From NCBI RefSeq assembly GCF_003646465.1, contig NZ_QZEX01000007.1, forward strand, positions 251,945 through 315,944: DNA of 64,000 bases. The letters run 5' to 3'. The position numbers were made by a program, and so were the translations under genes. A model generated the notes under the pieces. The model did no database searches and was not told the origin of the DNA. It worked only from the letters and a program-made list of their open reading frames with translations. Of this stretch, positions 63,139 through 64,000 are shown piece after piece. Position 1 is the stretch's first letter. Each line of letters starts with the position of its first letter. The DNA is from Chachezhania antarctica (GTDB taxonomy: Bacteria; Pseudomonadota; Alphaproteobacteria; Rhodobacterales; Rhodobacteraceae).

Positions 63139-63921
63139 TCATGTCCGGCGGGGGCCGGTGTAGATCCGGCTCTGCTTCTCGTTCAGCTTCGCGGTGTCCA
63201 GCACAAGGCAGATGTCGGTCGTGTTGAAATCGCGGTCGATGAAGGCGCCGTCGCCCACGAAGCCGCCCAGCCGCAGATACGCCTTGATCAGCGCCGGGAT
63301 CTCGCGCATCGCGGCCTTCCGGTCCAGCTGCCCGTCCGGGACAAGATCCATACGCTGGTAATGGTCGGCCACCACGCGCGGACGCAGATCCGGCGGCGCC
63401 AGGTGGTTTCGGTGCAGCATCGACAGCGGCTGGGCCAGCGCCTCCACGTCCGTTCCGTGGAAGCTGGCGACGCCGAACAGGATGTCGATGTCATGGTCGG
63501 CCACGTAGTCCGCCAGCGCGGCCCAGAGGTGATACATCACCGCCCCGCCGCGATAATCGCGATGCAGGCACGACCGGCCAAGCTCCAGCAATCGCCGCCC
63601 GCTGCCCGTCAGGACCGAGAGGTCGTATTCGTCTTCGGAATAGTACCCGCCCATCGCCGCCGCGCGTTCGGGCGGCAGAACGCGGTACACCCCCACCACA
63701 GCCCCTGTATCGGTATCCGTGGCGATCAGGTGGTCGAAATAGGGATCGCAGCGGTCCCGCTCCAGCCCGGCGGTATGGTCGATCATCTCGCCCCCGCCCC
63801 CCAGTTCGCGCACGAAAACATCGTAGCGCAGCGCCTGGGCCGCGCGCAGCTCGTCTTCGGTTTCGGCGATCCTGACCGAGATCGCGTCCCCCTGCTGCGA
63901 CACTTGAGAATTGACGCTCAT
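63139..63921 (-). CDS. olsB: L-ornithine N(alpha)-acyltransferase (OlsB-like)
   Basis: GNAT-fold acyltransferase of 260 residues making lyso-ornithine lipid from ornithine and 3-hydroxyacyl-ACP. Landmarks are AQALRYDVFVRELG, ELGRSCLHRDYRGG and FGVASFHGTDVEALAQPLS, followed by the C-terminal KAYLRLGGFVGDGAFIDRDF seen in OlsB. First gene of olsB-olsA. The 79 bases to the window edge should hold the promoter. Ornithine lipids are phosphorus-free and often rise under phosphate limitation. Confidence 0.93.
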   Translation of the reverse strand: MSVNSQVSQQGDAISVRIAETEDELRAAQALRYDVFVRELGGGGEMIDHTAGLERDRCDPYFDHLIATDTDTGAVVGVYRVLPPERAAAMGGYYSEDEYDLSVLTGSGRRLLELGRSCLHRDYRGGAVMYHLWAALADYVADHDIDILFGVASFHGTDVEALAQPLSMLHRNHLAPPDLRPRVVADHYQRMDLVPDGQLDRKAAMREIPALIKAYLRLGGFVGDGAFIDRDFNTTDICLVLDTAKLNEKQSRIYTGPRRT

Positions 63922-64000
63922 GTGCTCGTCGGTGCCCTGGTCCGTTGCGGTGGTGCGTGATACCCCAGTTGCCCCGGAAAGAGCAACTAACCACTCAAAA

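Noticed and set aside
1-64000. tRNA, rRNA, CRISPR array, insertion sequence or prophage genes
   Set aside because: I looked in the intergenic regions on both strands for T-loop-like GGTTCGA-type sequences, spaced direct repeats, transposase or integrase motifs and phage structural genes, and found none.

Overview
The window looks like chromosome of a Rhodobacteraceae (Roseobacter-group) alphaproteobacterium. The evidence is the high-GC coding sequence, the trkA-trkH-hfq-hflX block, a Rhodobacter-type CrtE, an IalB-family protein, a Usg protein, the olsB-olsA pair, two Liv-type transporters, and a dispersed GC-rich intergenic repeat whose GGGGGC..GCCCCC hairpin, CTCCCCCGAGGTATTT box and AAGAAG..CTTCTT arms recur six times. 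I see no phage, insertion sequence, CRISPR array, tRNA or rRNA. Nearly all sequence is assigned to intact genes.

Layout. 0.2-1.8 kb: an M20 amidohydrolase and a DUF1127 small protein. 1.8-18 kb: a large acyl-CoA catabolic locus. It holds a complete Liv-type ABC importer (livF-G-M-H and binding protein), an IclR regulator, and one leftward operon encoding a two-subunit acyl-CoA dehydrogenase, an MFE2-like SDR, a thiolase, a histidine-phosphatase-fold protein and an ACAD10/11-type small-molecule kinase. Two MDR reductases, a second phosphatase-fold gene and a MaoC hydratase follow on the other side. 18-20 kb: a LuxR-type solo regulator and a stand-alone CrtE-type GGPP synthase. 20-25 kb: hflX, hfq, trkH and trkA. 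25-32 kb: a lipoprotein, sulfotransferase, class II DAHP synthase, mntP, a GlxA-type AraC regulator, a PQQ sugar dehydrogenase and a DUF2269 membrane protein. 32-37 kb: a second Liv transporter without a binding protein, its two ATPase genes separated by a copy of the dispersed repeat. 37-43 kb: IalB and an envelope block (KAS, a special ACP, lpxD, an L,D-transpeptidase and a divergent M15 peptidase). 43-47 kb: zwf-pgl-pgi. 47-50 kb: a radical SAM protein, an RTX protein and usg. 50-58 kb: gyrA, a lipoprotein, M32 carboxypeptidase with ctaA, a cysteine hydrolase and an FKBP isomerase. 58-64 kb: a DUF1185 protein, an SH3 protein, tsf, rpsB, an EamA exporter and olsB-olsA.

How the genes work together. 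The 1.8-18 kb locus reads as uptake, regulation and breakdown of a carboxylic acid. Dehydrogenase, MaoC (R)-hydratase, MFE2-like (R)-3-hydroxyacyl-CoA dehydrogenase and thiolase make a full R-specific beta-oxidation cycle in separate polypeptides. The kinase adds the chemistry known for 4-hydroxyacyl-CoA breakdown (mammalian ACAD10/11; LvaA of Pseudomonas putida). I regard this as the most interesting system in the window. Three of its proteins carry substitutions at key positions: Walker A Lys to Arg in LivF, catalytic His to Ser in one phosphatase-fold protein, and catalytic Glu to Ala in one dehydrogenase subunit.
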